DNA from: Penium margaritaceum
Taxonomy: Eukaryota > Streptophyta > Zygnematophyceae > Desmidiales > Peniaceae
Assembly: GCA_023375785.1 (NCBI GenBank)
Contig: SZWC01000546.1
Coordinates: 321,136-385,135, forward strand
Length of the DNA: 64,000 nt
Reading direction: 5' to 3'
A program made the translations under genes and the position numbers. Shown in pieces: positions 1 through 11,839 of this stretch. The notes under the pieces are model-generated. The model saw only the letters and a program-made list of their open reading frames with translations, ran no database searches and was not told the origin of the DNA. Positions within the stretch are counted from its first letter, which is position 1. The number at the start of each line of letters is the position of its first letter.

Positions 1-3000
1 TGGACCCTCTAACCATGGCTGACTCGTATTATGATCAATAGAAGTAAAAGTCACTTGGATATAATTGTGGTCATGGTCAGCTGCACATGCCAACTCTGTC
101 AATGCATTGCACACAATAGCCACACCGAGCCACCCGTATTCTACTTCTTTATACCAGCAAGGCCATGCCCAGTATATCTGCACTGTGACTGGACAATCTG
201 ACCGTGGCTGACTCGTGTTATGATTCATAGCCGTCTAAGGTACTTGGTAATCTTTGTGGTCATGGTCAGTGGCACATGCCAACTTTGTCAAGGTATTGCG
301 CACAATAGCCGTGCCAATTCACCGGCTTTTTACCTTGTTTATACCTCTAAGGTCATGCCTAGTACATGTGAACTGTGGTTGGGCACTCTGACTGTGGCTG
401 ACTCGTGTTATGATTCATAGAAATTAAAGTCACGTGGTAAACTTTGTGGTCATTTTCAGTGGCACATGCCAAATTTGTCAAGGCATTGCACACAATAGCC
501 ACACCGAGCGACCAGTATTCTACCTTGTTTGCACCTGGAAGATTATGCCTAGTACATCTGCACTGTGATTGGAGACTCTGACCGTGGCTGACTCGTGTTA
601 TGATCAATAGAAGTAAAAGTCAAAAGGATACATTTGTGGTCATGGTCAGTGGCACATGCCAAGTATGTCAAGGCATTGCGCACAATAGCCACACCGAGCC
701 ACCAGTATTATAACTTGTTTGTACCTGCAAGGTCATGCCCATTACATCTGCACTGTGATTGGACACTCTGCCCGTGGCTCAATCGTGTCATGATTCATAG
801 CCGTTTAAAGTACTTGGAAAGCTTTGTGGTCATGGTCAGTGGCACATGCCAACTTTGTCAAGGCATTGGGCACAATAGCCACACCGAGCCACCAGTAGTC
901 TACCTTGTTTGCACCTGCAAGATCATTTCTAGTACATCTGCACTGTGACTGGACACTCTGACCGTGGCTGACTTGTGTTATGATCGGTAGAAGAAAACGT
1001 CACTTGGAAACATTTGTGGTCATGGTCAGTGGCACATGCCAACTTTGTCAAGGCATTGCGCACAATAGTCACACCGTTACCAGTATTCTACCTTGTTTGT
1101 ACCTGCAAGGTCATCCCTAATATATCAGGACTTTGATTGGACAATCTGACCATGGCTGACTCGTGTTAAGATTCATAGCCGTTTAAGGTACTTGGTAGAC
1201 TTTGTGGTCATGGTCAGTGGCACATGCCAACTTTGTCAAGATATTGCGCACAGTAGCCGTGCCAAGCCACCGGTTTTTGACCTTGTTTATACCTGCAAGG
1301 TCATGCCTAGTACATCTGAACTGTGATTGGACACTCTGACTGTGGGTGACTCGTGTTACGATTCGTATAAGTTAAAGTCACTTGGTAAACATAGTGGTCA
1401 TGGTCAGTGGCACATGCCAATTTTGTCAAGGTATTACGCACAATAGCCACACCGAGCGACCTGTATTCTACCTTGTTTGCACCTGCAAGATCATGCCTAG
1501 TACATCTGCACTGTGATTGGACTCTGACCGTGGCTGACTCGTGTTATGATTTGTAGCCGTTTAAGGGACTTGGTAAGCTTTGTGGTCATGGTCAGTGGCA
1601 CATGCCAACTTTGTCAAGGCATTGCGCACAATAGCGTGCCAAGCCACCGGTTTTTTACCTTGTTTATACCTGTAAGGTCATGCATATTTGATGTGCACTG
1701 CGATTGGGCACTCTGACCGTGGCTGACTCGTGTTACGATTCGTGGAAGTTAATATCACCTGGTCAACTTTGTGGTCATGGTCAGTGGCACATGCCAATTT
1801 AGTCAAGGCATTGCACACAATAGCCACACCGAGCTACCTATGTTCTACCTTTTTTGCACCTGCAAGATCATGAATAGTACATCTGCACTGTGATTGGAGA
1901 CTCTGGCTGTGGCTGACTCGTATTATGATTCATAGCCATTTAAGGTACTTGGTAAACTTTGTGGTCATGGTCAGTGGCACATCCAAACTTTGTCAAGGCA
2001 TTGCGCACAATAGCCACACCAAACCACCAATATTCTACCTTGTTTGAACCTGAAAGATCATGCCTAGTACATTCGCACTGTGCTTGGACACTCTGACCAA
2101 GGGTGACTTGTGTTATGATCAATAGAAGTAAAAGTCACTCGGATACATTTACAGTCATGGTTAGTGGCACATGCCAACTTTGTCTTGGCATTGCGCACAA
2201 TAACCACACCGAGCCACCGGTATTCTACATTGTTTGCACCTGCAAGATCATGCCTAGTACATCTGCACTGTGATTAGACACTATAACCGTGGATTTTTGT
2301 GTCATGATAAATAGAAGTAGAAGTCACTTGGATACATTTGTGGTCATGGTCAGTGCGACATGCCAATTTTGTCACGGCATTGGACACAATAGCCAAACCG
2401 AGCCACCAGTATTCTACCTTGTTTATACCTGCAAGGTCATGCCCAGTATAGATGCACTGTGATTGGACACTTTGACCGTGGCTGACTCGTGTTATGATTC
2501 ATAGCCGTTTAAGGTACTTGGTAAACTCGTGGTCATGGTCAGTGGCACATGCCAACTTTGTCAAGGCATTGTGCACAATAGCTGTGCCAAGCCACCGGTT
2601 TTTTTTCCTTGTTTATACCTGCAAGGTCATGCATATTAGATGTGCACTGTGATTGGACACTCTGACTACGGCTGACTCCTGTTATGATTCGTAGAAGTTA
2701 AAGTCACTTGGTAAACGTTGTGGTCATAGTCAGTGGCACATGCCACCTTTGTCTAGGCACAATAGCCACACTGAGCCACCAGTATTCTACCTTGTTTGTA
2801 CCTGCAAGATCATGCCTAGTACATCTGCACTGCCATTGGCAACTCTGACCGTGGCTGACTTGTGTTATGATCAATAGAAGTAAAAGTCACTTGGATACAT
2901 TTGTGGTCATGGTCAGTGGCACATGCCAACTTTGTCAAGGCATTGCACACAATAGCCACACCAAGCCACCCGTATTCTACCTTGTTTATACCTGCAAGGC

Positions 3001-4642
3001 CATGCCCAGTATATCTGCACTGTGACTGGACAATCTGACCGTGGCTGACTCGTGCTATGATTCATAGCCGTTTAAGATACTTGATAAACTTTGTGGTCAT
3101 GGTCAGTGGCACATGCCAACTTCGTCAAGGCATTGCGCACAGTAGCCGTGCCAAGACACTGGTTTTTCATCCTGTTTGTACCTGCAAGTTCATGCATATT
3201 AGATGTACACTGTGATTGGGAACTCTGACTGTGGCTGACTTGTGTTATGGTTCATACAAGTTAAAGTCACTTGGTAAACTTTGTGGTCATGGTCAGTGGC
3301 ACATGCTAACCTTGTCAAGGCATTGCGCACAATAGCCACACCAAGCCACTAGTATTCTACCTTGTTTGCACCTGCAAGATCATGCCTAGTACATATGCAC
3401 TGTGATTGGACACTCTGACCGTGGCTGACTTGTGTTCTTATTCATAGCCGTTTAAGGTACGTGGTAACCATTGTGGTCATGGTCAGTGGCACATGCCACC
3501 TTTGTCAAGGCATTGCGCACAATAGCCACGCCGAGACACCAGTATTATACCTTGTTTGTACCTGAAAGATCATGCCTAGTACATTTGTACTGTGATTGGA
3601 CACTCTGACCGTGGCTGACTCGTGTTATGATCAATAGAAGTAAGAGCCACTTTGATACATTTGCGGTCATGGTCAGCGGCACATGCCAACTTTGTCAAGG
3701 CATTGCGCACAATAGCCATACCGAGCCACCAGTATTCTACCTTGTTTATACCTGCAATGTTATGCCCAAAATACTTGCACTGTGATTGGACACTCTGACC
3801 GTGGCTGGCTTGTGTTATGATTCATAGCCATTCAATGTACTTGGTAAACTTTGTGGTCATGGTCAGTGGCACATACCAACTTTGTCAAGGCATTGCGCAC
3901 AATAGCCATACCAAGCCACCGGTTGTTTACCTTGTTTATACGTGCAAGGTAATGCATGTTAGATGTACGCTGTGATTGGGTACTCTGACCGAGGCTGACT
4001 TGTGTTACAATTCGTACAGGTTAAAGTCACTTGGTAAACTTTGTGGTCATGGTCAGTGGCACATGCCAACTTTGTCAATGCATTGCGCAAAATAGCCACA
4101 CCGAGCCACCAGTATTCTACCTTGTTTGAACCTGCAATATCATGCCTAGTACATCTGCACTATGATTGGACACTCTGACCGTGGCTGACTCGTGTTATGA
4201 TTCATAGCCGTTTAAGGTACTTGGTAAGCTTTGTGGTCATGGTTTGTGGCACATACCAACTTTGTCAAGGCATTGCGCACAATAGCCACACCGAGCCACC
4301 GGTATTCTACCTTGTTTATATCTGCAAGGTCATGTCCAGTATATCTGCACTGTGATTGGACACTCTCACCGTGGCTGGCTCGTGATATTATTCATAGCCG
4401 TTTAAGGTACTTGGTAAACTTTATGGTCATGGTCAGGGACACATGCCAACTTTGTCAAGGCATTGCGCACCATAGCCGTGCCAAGACACCAGTTTTTTAC
4501 CGTGTTTATACTTGCAAGGTCATGCATGTTAGATGTGCACTGTGATTGGGTACTCTGACCGTGGCTGACTTGTGTTATGATTCGTAGAAGGTAAAGTCAC
4601 TTGGTAAACTTTGTGGTCATGGTCAGTGGCACATGCCAACCT
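1..4642 (+). repeat. ~190-bp satellite array, plus orientation (array 1)
   Basis: About 24 head-to-tail copies of a ~190-bp monomer. Each unit carries a strongly conserved core (GTGGTCATGGTCAGTGGCAC, then ATGCCAACTTTGTCAAGGCA, then TTGCGCACAATAGCC), a variable middle, and a second conserved block (CTCTGACCGTGGCTGACTCG). Three monomer flavours alternate, recognisable by the segment before the core: GATCAATAGAAGTAAAAGTC, CATAGCCGTTTAAGGTACTT and CGTAGAAGTTAAAGTCACTT. Spacing of like flavours is often near 380 or 570 bp. Divergence between neighbours is roughly 5-15% by eye. No gene is supported; short open frames shift register every unit because 190 is not a multiple of three. Confidence 0.95.
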
Positions 4643-5252
4643 TGTCAGAAAAAAAATGAGCGAGCACAGCATGAGCAGAAGCAAGTAGAGGCACGGAACC
4701 AGGCAGAAGTGACGTAGGGATGTGACGGAAGCAGAGCGGCGAGGGCTGGCACAAGGAGTTAGTTCTAGAGTCGCAAGATTGCACGAGGCACTAAAGCTCC
4801 AAAGTGGACAGAGCGCAGAGGACAGAACTTGAGAGCGAAGTGAGGAAGGCGTTGGAGGCAAAGGGTTGAGGATGGGAAATCAAAGAGTCGTGAAGAGACA
4901 GTGCTGTGCGAAGACAATGGATGCGAGAGACGAGTAGAGCAGGAATACGGCGGCGAAGCCGCAGAACCAAAGGGAACAGGATGAATAGAACTGTTCTGGT
5001 TCATCTAGGGAGAGAATCAACATCTTTCTTATACACAACAGATTAGGATAAACTGGGTATCAATGGCTTCTTTTCGCTAGCCTCACGCGTGGCGACGTGG
5101 TCGCTTAGAAGGGGCGGCCCGACTCTAGTGGAACGGTCGTGACCGGCCAGCCATCGCAGAGGAGGTTCAGGGTGGAATCTGAATCGATAATGGACGCTCG
5201 GATTATCCGAGGGATGTATGAGAGGGACCTTGTTGGAGTCATATTTCTGATA
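4643..5252 (-). repeat. Left LTR of A1 (3' LTR in element orientation)
   Basis: About 610 bp from TGTCAG to TTTCTGATA, followed on the top strand by GCCCCCCT (5253-5260), which is a polypurine tract on the minus strand. It shares with other family A LTRs a GC-rich hairpin (GCGGC-GAA-GCCGC type) near 4943, the GAACAG...CTGTTC inverted repeat, and the ATCAACATC/TATAC promoter-like segment. Its U3 part most resembles the fragment at 44111-44450. Confidence 0.7.
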
Positions 5253-6066
5253 GCCCCCCTGATTCCGATAAGACATAATCTCTTAGTGCATATAGGGCCT
5301 CAGTATCCAAGTGTTGCTGTCTGATGGGGGGATTGACCACTCGACGGAGGGAGAGGACGAACATATTGCAGATATTTGGGTTCCATGCTGCTGCCACAAG
5401 GGTGTGCCAAATTGCTGTGACAGTTGATACTTCGTCGATGATCGTGTGGTAGACAGTATGGGTGGTGTCACGTAGGCACCTTTTGACATCCTGCAAGGTT
5501 GTCGTGTAAGCCCTTGGAGGACACCCGGGGTTGTCATACACTCCTTCCACAAAGAAGGAGAGCTGATACCCGCNCTCACGCGTGGCGACGTGGTCGCTTA
5601 GAAGGGGCGGCCCGACTCTGGTGGAACGGTCGTGACCGGCCAGCCGTCGCCGAGGAGGTTCAGGGTGGAATCTGAATCGATAATGGACGCTCGGATTATC
5701 CGAGGGATGTATGAGAGGGACCTTGTCGGAGTCATATTTCTGATAGCCCCCCTGATTCCGATAAGACATAATCTCTTAGTGCCTATAGGGCCTCAGTATC
5801 CAAGTGTTGCTGTCTGATGGGGGGATTGACCACTCGACGGAGGGAGAGGACGAACATATTGCAGATATTTGGGTTCCATGCTGCTGCCACAAGGGTGTGC
5901 CAAATTGCTGTGACAGTTGATACTTCGTCGATGATCGTGTGGTAGACAGTATGGGTGGTGTCACGTAGGCACCTTTTGACATCCTGCAAGGTTGTCGTGT
6001 AAGCCCTTGGAGGACACCCGGGGTTGTCATACACTCCTTCCACAAAGAAGGAGAGCTGATACCTGC
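5082..6066. repeat. 492-bp direct duplication either side of a single N (5574)
   Basis: Bases 5082-5573 recur almost identically at 5575-6066, with only a handful of differences, and the N lies exactly at the join. The copied segment spans part of the left LTR, the polypurine tract and the first internal sequence, so the LTR/internal junction appears twice. The simplest reading is an assembly gap whose two contig ends overlap and were not merged; the few differences could be allelic or sequencing error. A real tandem duplication is possible but less likely. Confidence 0.75.
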
Positions 6067-7375
6067 GAAAAAAAGAGTGCTTTGTCTTGATTTGGATGCC
6101 ACCATACCAGTCGTGGTTGTTTTCTCCAACTGATCAAGAAAAGGAACATGTGTCCAGTTGAGGGCTTGTGCTGCCATAATGATTTGTCGTTGCGGGTGCG
6201 TGGCAGTTGTTGGTGTCTGCTCACAAGCAAAGCACAGCAGGTTCACCCTGTTGAAGATGGGGCTGGGGTTGGAGAAGAAGGGAGAGAGGATGGAAGAGAA
6301 GTACTGCAGGAGGTTTGGCGTGAGTGCAGGGTACTGCCAAGTGCGATCAGGCAGATTGGTTTGATGAGAGATGATGCTGAGAAGGAGGATGTGGAAGAGT
6401 AGGAGGATGCTTGTTGGAGTGGGCGCAGTGGTGGAACCACGTGCGCTTTGCGATAGAGGGATAGAATGCGGCAAGGGGAAGGCGAGAGCCAACGCGCCGC
6501 GAGAAATATACTTCCGGCGTGGGTGCAGGTAGCTACAAAGAGGACAGCTAGCTCGTGCAGATCCTTTGTGCTGGTTGCAGATGCTGATGATGAGGAGCAG
6601 ACATTGATGAAATAGGTGTGGGCGCAAGGGCGGAACCACGTGCGTTGTGGAGGTTTTTGGCGTGGACGTAGGTCGTCGTGAAGCGGGCAATGCGATCGGG
6701 CGGATCCTTGTGTCGAGTAGGAGCACGATGCTGACTTGAAGAGGAAGCTGAGGGAGCTGATGGCTGAGTGGGCGTAGGGGTAGAACCACGTGCGCAGCTG
6801 AGCAGAAGAGTAGACTGAGGCAAGGGGAAGACAGGTGCCAACGCGCCGTGAGAAATCTGCTGCCGGCGTGGGTGCAAGCTGCTGCGAAGCGTGGAGCGAG
6901 CTTGTGCAGGTCCTTGCGCTAGCCACAGATGCGGATGATGATCAAACGGGAGCTGATGAAAGAGGAGAGGGCGTAGGGGTGGAACCACGTGCGCTGCGGA
7001 AGTTTTTGGCGTGAGCGCAGGTCGTCGCAAAGTGGGCGATGCGACCGGACGGATCCTTGTGCCGAGCAGGAGGATGATGCTGAATGGAAGAGGAAGCCGA
7101 GGAAGCTGATGGTTGAGTGGGTGCATGGGCGGAACCACGTGTGCATATAATGAGGACGATCGAGGCGGAGACGGTGTGGACGATGTGGATGCTGACGGGC
7201 GACACGAGGAAGGCAGAGGAGGTTGAGTTGGAGCAGGAGGCAAGAGTGATAACGAGGTCGCCAGGAGACAGCGGATCAAGATGAAGATAACATAAAGATG
7301 AAGGCAAACGCTGATGAAGATGGAAGATGGCGAAGGACGTGGAGAAGGCGGAAGATGGACAGATGAGGACAATCA
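5253..7375 (-). mobile_element. Internal region of A1, left part
   Basis: Non-LTR portion of family A. Near 5783-6230 it holds minus-strand coding-like remnants containing the string AIWHTLVAAAW; similar wording (MWHTFLLAC) occurs in the copy at 54351-54710. I do not recognise the family and see no pol motif. From about 6415 to 7140 there are five copies of a GC-rich module, spaced 150-200 bp. Each contains a perfect CACGTG (near 6437, 6637, 6787, 6986 and 7136) followed by GGCGTG-GCGCAGGT and GGCGGATCCTTGTG-like strings. The element is a fossil without a complete gene. Confidence 0.65.
5574..5574. other. Assembly gap placeholder (single N)
   Basis: Other single Ns stand at 25921, 28762, 33747 and 35678. 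At 35678 the paralogous copy has about 90 extra bases, so one N does not mean one missing base. Confidence 0.9.
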
Positions 7376-8350
7376 TCTGGGTGGAGGCCTCGTGCAGCTG
7401 TATGCCTGACCATGTCTTCAATTAGGTCAGTGTGTATGTGTGCAAGATGACGATGCAGCAGTTCAGTGTGCTTTGCATCCGTGACAGTTGCAACATGCGC
7501 CTGTGGGCGCTGTGAATGCGTTGGAACAAGAGGGAAGAGAGTCAGACGATATAGCATGTCTGCATGTAACAGTCCGTCAGCCAGCAGAGCATCAGTTGCA
7601 TCAAAAAGAGTGCATTGTTGTTTCTACATGACGGTGGACACACTAGCTTGACGATCAAGCTGACCACCAGATAACAAATTCACTCTCAGTTTGGGTACAA
7701 ACAGGACACCAGTCAGCCATATCACCCTACCAGGCGCCTGAAGTGCCACAGTGTCCACGTCCTCAACTGCAAGCAGTTCCCTAGACCCTGTCTTCACCCC
7801 TTCAACATCAGGTGTAGCATACAAGGAGGCAAAGAGCTGGCGATGCGGCGACATGTGATGCAAGGCAGCAGTGTCATACAGCCATTCATGCATGGGCAAA
7901 ATGTGAGAAGTGGTGACATGCGTGTGCCCAAGCCTCTGACCTGACGGTTGCTGTGATGCTGTCGGCTCCGGTGGGTGGAGCTCCATCGGGGTAGTCCAGC
8001 TAGTGGGCGGAACTGTCGTGGGCTGCTGCGCCTCGAAGGTGGTGGATTGCATAAGCTTGTTCATCCGGAAGCGCACGCACAAGTATGTTGAAGGTGCGTA
8101 GGAGGACCCGCTCCTTGGCATCATTGGTTGGCGGTGAGAGGTATAGGTCCTCTAAGCCGTGTTCCGCCGTCCAAGCAAGAAAAATATCTTTCCACGCCAA
8201 GAAGTCACGTGTTTCTAGCGACGGCGGTGTAAGGTCCTTTTGGGACATTACTTTGTTCAACTCGTCCCACGATACGGGTCCGGACGTGGCCGTGGGTTGA
8301 TTAGCGCCGGGGTTGCCACTACCACCCGGAACTGATCCGGAGGCACTCAT
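7376..8350 (-). pseudogene. Copia-type gag / pre-integrase polyprotein remnant
   Basis: Minus-strand coding remnant beginning MSASGSVPGG at 8350. The first part has a Copia gag flavour: a W-rich segment FLAWKDIFLAWTAEHGLEDL, then LVRALPDEQAYAIHHL. The next part contains WLYDTAALHHMSPHRQLFAS and LFVPKLRVNLLSGGQL, the wording of the Copia protease to GAG-pre-integrase region, then HRHLAH, as in the zinc-binding H...H segment of GAG-pre-integrase. The piece is a broken fossil and ends before any integrase core or reverse transcriptase. No function is implied today. Confidence 0.75.
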
Positions 8351-8809
8351 TGTGAGTGCTAGACTGTGTTGACGTTGCTGTGAAGGTGCTGGAGGTCCTC
8401 TCACTACCCCTCAACTTCCTTTCTACTCCTCTTACTACTAGCACCTCGCACACTTAGGAGGTAGGCACGTGGAGGAATCTGCAATGTTTCAGGCACGGCG
8501 ATTCCTGTTGCTTCCCTCCCCTTTCTTCCCCTGGCTGCGCCCGGCGTTGCTTCTCCAAGGCTGTTCGTCAGTAGGTGGCCACTTGGGGAGGGCGTCGGCG
8601 AGCCTCTCCCTCCTCTTCAGCACCCTCGCGCGCTCCTCAGCGCGAACCCCTAAGGGATGCGGCAGCCCTGCGGACGTGACGGCGGCAGCTGCGACCTGCT
8701 TCTGCGGTGGTTTGAGCCGTCGTGAATCTTCAGATCTGCGCGATTTCACACCTCCGCCCCTTTCTTTCCCATTATTCCCTCTGCTGCTCTATCCGAACCC
8801 TATGATCAT

Positions 8810-8822
8810 GGCTCTGATACCA
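8810..8822 (-). other. Primer-binding site, initiator-Met tRNA type
   Basis: The top strand reads GGCTCTGATACCA; the minus strand is TGGTATCAGAGCC, the usual plant initiator-Met tRNA complement. It directly abuts the LTR end (TG at 8823-8824 on the top strand), which fixes the LTR boundary and element orientation. Confidence 0.9.
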
Positions 8823-9435
8823 TGAGATTTGCAATACAAATCCAACGAGACCATCAGCAAGTCAAATGGTCAAGTATCTTCAAAGATAGGCGTGGGTTTA
8901 CCTAGCGGCCTAGCACAACGCCATGGCTTAGCAGGAACTCGAAGCAGGGAGTCATACGGGGTGAAGATCGCTAAGCGAACCCACCCGTCGGCCAGCGAGT
9001 GAAGCTCGCTGGCGCACTCTCAAAAAGCGAGGGCATACTGCCTCTCGTGTCCCACAAAAACACCACACAATCCCAAGACGAGTTGGGTCCTAGACTAGTG
9101 CGGTGCTCACTAACCCAAGTTCAAAAGTATGACTAAATTAGGTCACCACAGTATAACAGTTCACACATTCAGAGGTTTACGTCTAGGTTTTGATGAGTGG
9201 GATAACACCAGCATCGGCGGGCTACCGAATTCATCCGGGCACTGCTGCCAGGAGGTAAGCGAGCACGCGTGGAGCAGGCGGGAGTGTCGCCGGTCCAAAG
9301 GTAGCGCGTGCGCTCACTGTGCGTCGCCTCCACTCGCTGTGTCAGCAGGCCCTGTACACTCGTGGCCACAATGTAGAGCATATGTATACAGGAGAGGATT
9401 AACAGAAAGTCTCTCCAGTTTCCCAGTAAGTAACA
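8823..9435 (-). repeat. LTR of the nested Copia-type fragment (613 bp)
   Basis: Runs from TGAGATTTGC on the top strand, next to the primer site, to GTAAGTAACA; on the minus strand it starts TGTTACTTAC, a common Copia LTR start. The sequence just outside (CTAGA, 9436-9440) is family A internal DNA. The right boundary is inferred from the TG...CA rule, so it is less certain than the left. Confidence 0.7.
8991..9013. other. Perfect 9-bp stem-loop inside the Copia-type LTR
   Basis: GCCAGCGAG (8991-8999) and CTCGCTGGC (9005-9013) are exact inverted repeats around a 5-base loop. The position within the LTR suggests an RNA structure in the transcribed leader; this is inference. Confidence 0.5.
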
Positions 9436-11839
9436 CTAGACCAACCCTCCACATTGGGTGATAAGGCCATGCCACATGAGGGATAAGTTGCGACGGTCAT
9501 GCTTGGCCAGGAGAAAGTGTAGTAGAGGGTCAACAAGTGTGTGAAGCCCGCATCTGAGTTCTGTGTTGAATAGCGCAAGCTGAGCTTGAAAGTCATCAGG
9601 GCTGTCGTGGTCGTTGGGACTGCACCAGAGTGGTCTCTCCAGAAATGATCTCACAATGGGAAAGTGGAAGAGGTAATAGGATTTCAATGTTTCGTAGAAG
9701 ATCTGCTGCCATTTGTCAATGGTGGTCACTGTGACGTCACACTAGTCGTCCTCTGGAAGGAAGAGGAGCCTGAGGATGTGTGGCAGAGTGGGGAAAATGT
9801 CCACGTAACAGATCCAGAGATAGTAGGAGCGTCTCATCCATGCATACTGCAGCACGGAGTACCATCGCTGAGCTGCAATGTCAATTGGCTGTTCGATGCG
9901 GAGGTAGATGCTACCGAGGAACTTTATGAGTAGATTCCAGATGGCAGTAAAGGTGGCATCAGTATCCTTGGGCTGACGCCGGTTGCTGTGGAGGTGGTCA
10001 TATTTGCCAAGCAGCATTCTGGCCACCTCGTACCCATTGACATAGATGACCTGTACACATTAAATGACGCCATCGGACCAACTGAGGATGCTGCTGGCCT
10101 TGGGGCCAATAACAGGAAGTTCAGTCCACGCAGTGGTCAGCTTGTCCGTGGTAAGCGAGGAAAGAGAGGAGTTGACAATAGAGTGTGAAGGAAAGGGAGA
10201 ACCAATGGGAAAGTGAGAAAAGGGGTGAGACCACGTGTGCGGAGGAAGGTTTTGGGGGCGCAGGTCGATCTTGAATGAGCGATGTGCTGTGTACACGATG
10301 AAGGAAGGTGAAGGAGGAAGGCAGAACAACGGAGTTGGTACAGGGATGAGACCTCGTGCTAGGCTGAAGTTTCGACGTGGGCGCAGGTCGTCGTGCAACG
10401 GGTGATGCGACCGGGCGGATCCTTGTACCGAGCGGATAACATTGAAGTGATCAGGAGGAGGCAGAGGCGGCTGATGAATGAATGGGTGCACAGGCAAAAC
10501 CACGTGCGTTGTCGCAGTATAGGGATAGAATGCGGCAAGGGGAAGGCAGCAGCCAATGCGCCGCAAGAAATCTGCTACCAGCGTGGGTGCAGGATGCTGC
10601 AAAGTGGTTAGCTAGCTCGTGCAGGTCCTTGTGCTGGTCGCAGATGCAGATGATGAGGAGGCGAAAGCTGATAAAAGAGGAGTGGGCGCAGGGGCAAAAC
10701 CACGTGCACGGCGGAAGGTTTCGGCGTGGGCGCAGGTCGTCGTGAAATGGGCGATGCGACCGGGCGGATCCTTGTGCTGAGCTGATGTGGAAGTGAAGCA
10801 GAAGAAGGCGAAGGCAACTGATGGCTGAGTTGGTACAGGGGTGAGACCACGTGCACAACGGATGATGGCTGATGAGGAAGGCAGCGTGGATGATGCTGCT
10901 GACGAGGAACTTGGGAGGAGGTGATAGAAGACGAGATGACACGAGCTGTTCATGAAGCTAGAGAGACAGGCGAAGGGCAACACGAGTAGGGCAGATGAGA
11001 TTGAGACAACGAAGGAGGCTCGAGTGAAGATGATGACAAGGGCGGAGGGAAGATGACACAGGCAGAGGATGGAGGTGTAGCCGGAGGATGACGGGGTGCT
11101 AGGAAGAGCGAGTGAGGCAACAAATGGCTCTGCTTTGAAGAGAGCGACGACTTGTTCCCCAGTTGGCCCGAGACCGGTGGACAGGAAGACTGGTGGTGTC
11201 CGATGTCTTGGTTGCTGGAGGGAATTGGTTGTAGCACATAAAGTCACGTGGAGGGCAGAGACACTGGACCGCTGATGTCAAGAGAGTGATGGTTTGTTCC
11301 CCAGTTGGCTCACAATGGGAGCAAGAAGACTGGTGGTGTCCGATGTCCTGCCGGCGGGCGTTGCACTGCTGCTGCTGACGATGCTAGAAGGCGGTGCGAG
11401 GACGTGGTGCGGTACAACGAGTGCGAGGGGGCTGATGTCGATGGGGCAGATGGAGCACATGAGGCTGATGAGAGGAGAGAAGAAAGACGGAGGTGCTTGC
11501 AAAGATGAGAGGCAACAGGTGACGAGCGGCAAGAAGCTTCCGGGAAGTTGACGACAGGCGGCGCCTCGGGAGTTGCTTGCGGCTGTTGTAAAAAAGTCAC
11601 CAATTGTTGGCCACGGGAGCGGAATGGGCGCAAGGCTTCCTTAGGATGATGAGGCTTTGCTTCAGCGCAAAAAGACTCCAGGCAACGTTGCTGATGTCAG
11701 CTATATCCGATGTGGAGAGGTGCAAAGTAACGGCAGAGGCGACGGAAGAGTGCAGATACAAGAGGCGATGTAGTGATGGAGGCAGAGCAATGACGAGGTC
11801 ACGGGGCACCAGGTGATGTTGCCTGATGCTCTGATACCA
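9436..11839 (-). mobile_element. Internal region of A1, right part, with primer-binding site
   Basis: Continuation of family A internal DNA. From 9436 to 10109 there are unrecognised minus-strand coding-like remnants. From about 10200 to 10860 several copies of the CACGTG-containing GC-rich module return. Two direct repeats 142 bp apart carry TTGTTCCCCAGTTGGC at about 11152 and 11294. The region ends with GCTCTGATACCA (11828-11839), the Met-i primer-binding site in minus orientation, right before the LTR. No pol motif is visible. Confidence 0.65.

Larger units (their letters stand above)
7376..9435 (-). mobile_element. Nested Copia-type LTR retrotransposon fragment
   Basis: Minus-strand fragment inserted into family A internal sequence. 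From right to left it consists of one LTR (8823-9435), an initiator-Met primer-binding site (8810-8822), an untranslated leader, a gag-like start and a protease/pre-integrase-like segment. It stops near 7376, where family A sequence resumes, so the reverse transcriptase part and the second LTR are absent. A Copia assignment rests on the gag and pre-integrase wording plus the Met-i primer site. Confidence 0.75.

Noticed and set aside
1-4642. CRISPR-like regular repeats
   Set aside because: The units are contiguous 190-bp satellite copies without unique spacers, in an evidently eukaryotic setting.
1-4642. Pol III promoter or tRNA/5S ancestry of the monomer
   Set aside because: I could not find convincing A- and B-box strings or 5S-like sequence in the conserved core.
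5776-7421. Long minus-strand frames rich in Ser/Pro/Arg (and similar at 10451-11247, 55372-56850)
   Set aside because: Low-complexity readings of GC-rich module repeats inside LTR fossils. Overlapping frames are equally open and no domain is seen.
8469-8825. 118-codon plus-strand frame beginning MEESAMFQARR
   Set aside because: Antisense to the leader of the Copia-type fragment and runs into its primer-binding site; no supporting domain.
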